Of a stretch of DNA of 5,579 nt, positions 5,226 to 5,579 are shown one piece after another. Below the pieces are notes generated by a model. It was not told where the DNA came from. It worked only from the letters and a program-made list of their open reading frames with translations, and made no database searches. The stretch's first letter is position 1. Each line of letters begins with the position of its first letter. The DNA is from Sphaerochaeta sp. (GTDB taxonomy: Bacteria > Spirochaetota > Spirochaetia > Sphaerochaetales > Sphaerochaetaceae): assembly GCA_003446545.1 (NCBI GenBank), contig DMAO01000290.1, forward strand, positions 1 to 5,579. The letters run 5' to 3'. The position numbers were made by a program, and so were the translations under genes.

Positions 5226-5579
5226 TTACACAGATCCTCGTAAGATGAGCTGTGTGGAAATTCTCACAATCTGAAAAGATTTCTTTTCTGCTGTGGAAGG
5301 CTCTGCGACACGTTCAAGAATCAGTTTTGCTGCCACCCGGCCCATTTTCTCTGGATTTTGGGCAACCGCTGAAAGAGTTGGTGTCGTCATCGTGAGCCAG
5401 GATGAGTCGTCAAAGGTAATGAAGGCGACATCCTTGGGAACCTGGATGTTTGTCTCCTTGATGAAGCTGAAAACACCAAGGGTAGCCAGGTTGTTTCCTG
5501 AAAAAATTCGACCTGTGCGGTTGGAGGCAACAGAAATATACAATCTATAAGAATCATGTACTTTTCTGCATGATTCTTT
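5226..5579 (-). CDS. LacI-family transcriptional regulator, C-terminal part (cut by right window edge)
   Basis: The 117 visible residues are the C-terminal half of the periplasmic-binding-protein-like effector domain of a LacI/GalR regulator. Recognisable family segments are RIFSGNNLATLGVFSFIKE, VPKDVAFITFDDSSWLTMTTPTLSAVAQNPEKMGRVAAKLILERV, and a final strand ending QLILRGSV before TAA. These match the family pattern of a N-N/D-L-x-A-x-G helix, G/T-FDD, P-x-L-(S/T)-x-V-x-Q and an L-I-x-R-G-S tail. The frame stays open through to the window edge, so the helix-turn-helix and most of the effector domain lie outside and the start cannot be seen. It precedes the transporter operon in the same direction and is the likely local repressor, probably relieved by the substrate or a catabolite; this regulatory role is inferred from position. 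The last 10 or so upstream codons match the family poorly and overlap an inverted repeat. Confidence 0.88.
   Translation of the reverse strand, partial: KESCRKVHDSYRLYISVASNRTGRIFSGNNLATLGVFSFIKETNIQVPKDVAFITFDDSSWLTMTTPTLSAVAQNPEKMGRVAAKLILERVAEPSTAEKKSFQIVRISTQLILRGSV
5549..5578. repeat. Inverted repeat with 10-base arms at the right edge
   Basis: AAGAATCATG (5549-5558) and CATGATTCTT (5569-5578) are exact inverted copies around a 10-base loop. The repeat lies within the open regulator frame and runs to one base from the window end, so its wider context is hidden. On the plus strand the right arm ends in TTCTTT, vaguely like a terminator, but no plus-strand gene leads into it. It may be chance within A+T-rich coding sequence. 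Confidence 0.4.

Overview
The window holds most of one operon on the minus strand for uptake and catabolism of a sugar alcohol (polyol) or related sugar. All supportable genes read right to left and the packing is tight. In transcription order they are: the C-terminal part of a LacI-family regulator (cut by the right edge), a periplasmic sugar-binding protein, two ABC permease subunits (MalF-type, then MalG-type), an FGGY carbohydrate kinase resembling xylulokinase, and the N-terminal third of a zinc-dependent medium-chain alcohol/polyol dehydrogenase (cut by the left edge). No RNA gene, mobile element or CRISPR array is visible, and no gene-free stretch exceeds about 125 bases.

The genes fit a familiar plan. 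The binding protein and permeases resemble the Smo/Mtl type of sorbitol/mannitol transporter. A dehydrogenase could oxidise the imported polyol to a ketose, and the FGGY kinase would phosphorylate that ketose for entry into the pentose phosphate pathway or glycolysis. Known smo and mtl operons also combine a binding protein, two permeases, a polyol dehydrogenase and a sugar kinase. The actual substrate (D-arabitol, xylitol, sorbitol, mannitol or another) cannot be read from the sequence. No ATP-binding subunit is in the window; it must lie beyond the left edge or elsewhere in the genome.

Non-coding structure is limited to short gaps. The 53-base gap between the regulator and the binding-protein gene carries a perfect 8-3-8 inverted repeat, a candidate operator. 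The 123-base gap between the binding protein and the first permease carries a perfect 24-base palindrome, a candidate mRNA hairpin that could set binding-protein levels above permease levels. The permease 2/kinase and kinase/dehydrogenase junctions are both 4-base ATGA overlaps, which suggests translational coupling. A third inverted repeat (10-base arms) lies at the right edge, inside the regulator reading frame.

The organism looks like a free-living, sugar-fermenting bacterium of moderate G+C. The binding-protein signal peptide ends in AAGTKEE, a style common in spirochaetes such as Sphaerochaeta and Treponema, so a Sphaerochaeta-like spirochaete is my best guess. This is an inference from style, not a proven match. 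I see a well-organised but fairly conventional catabolic operon, not a clearly new biological system.
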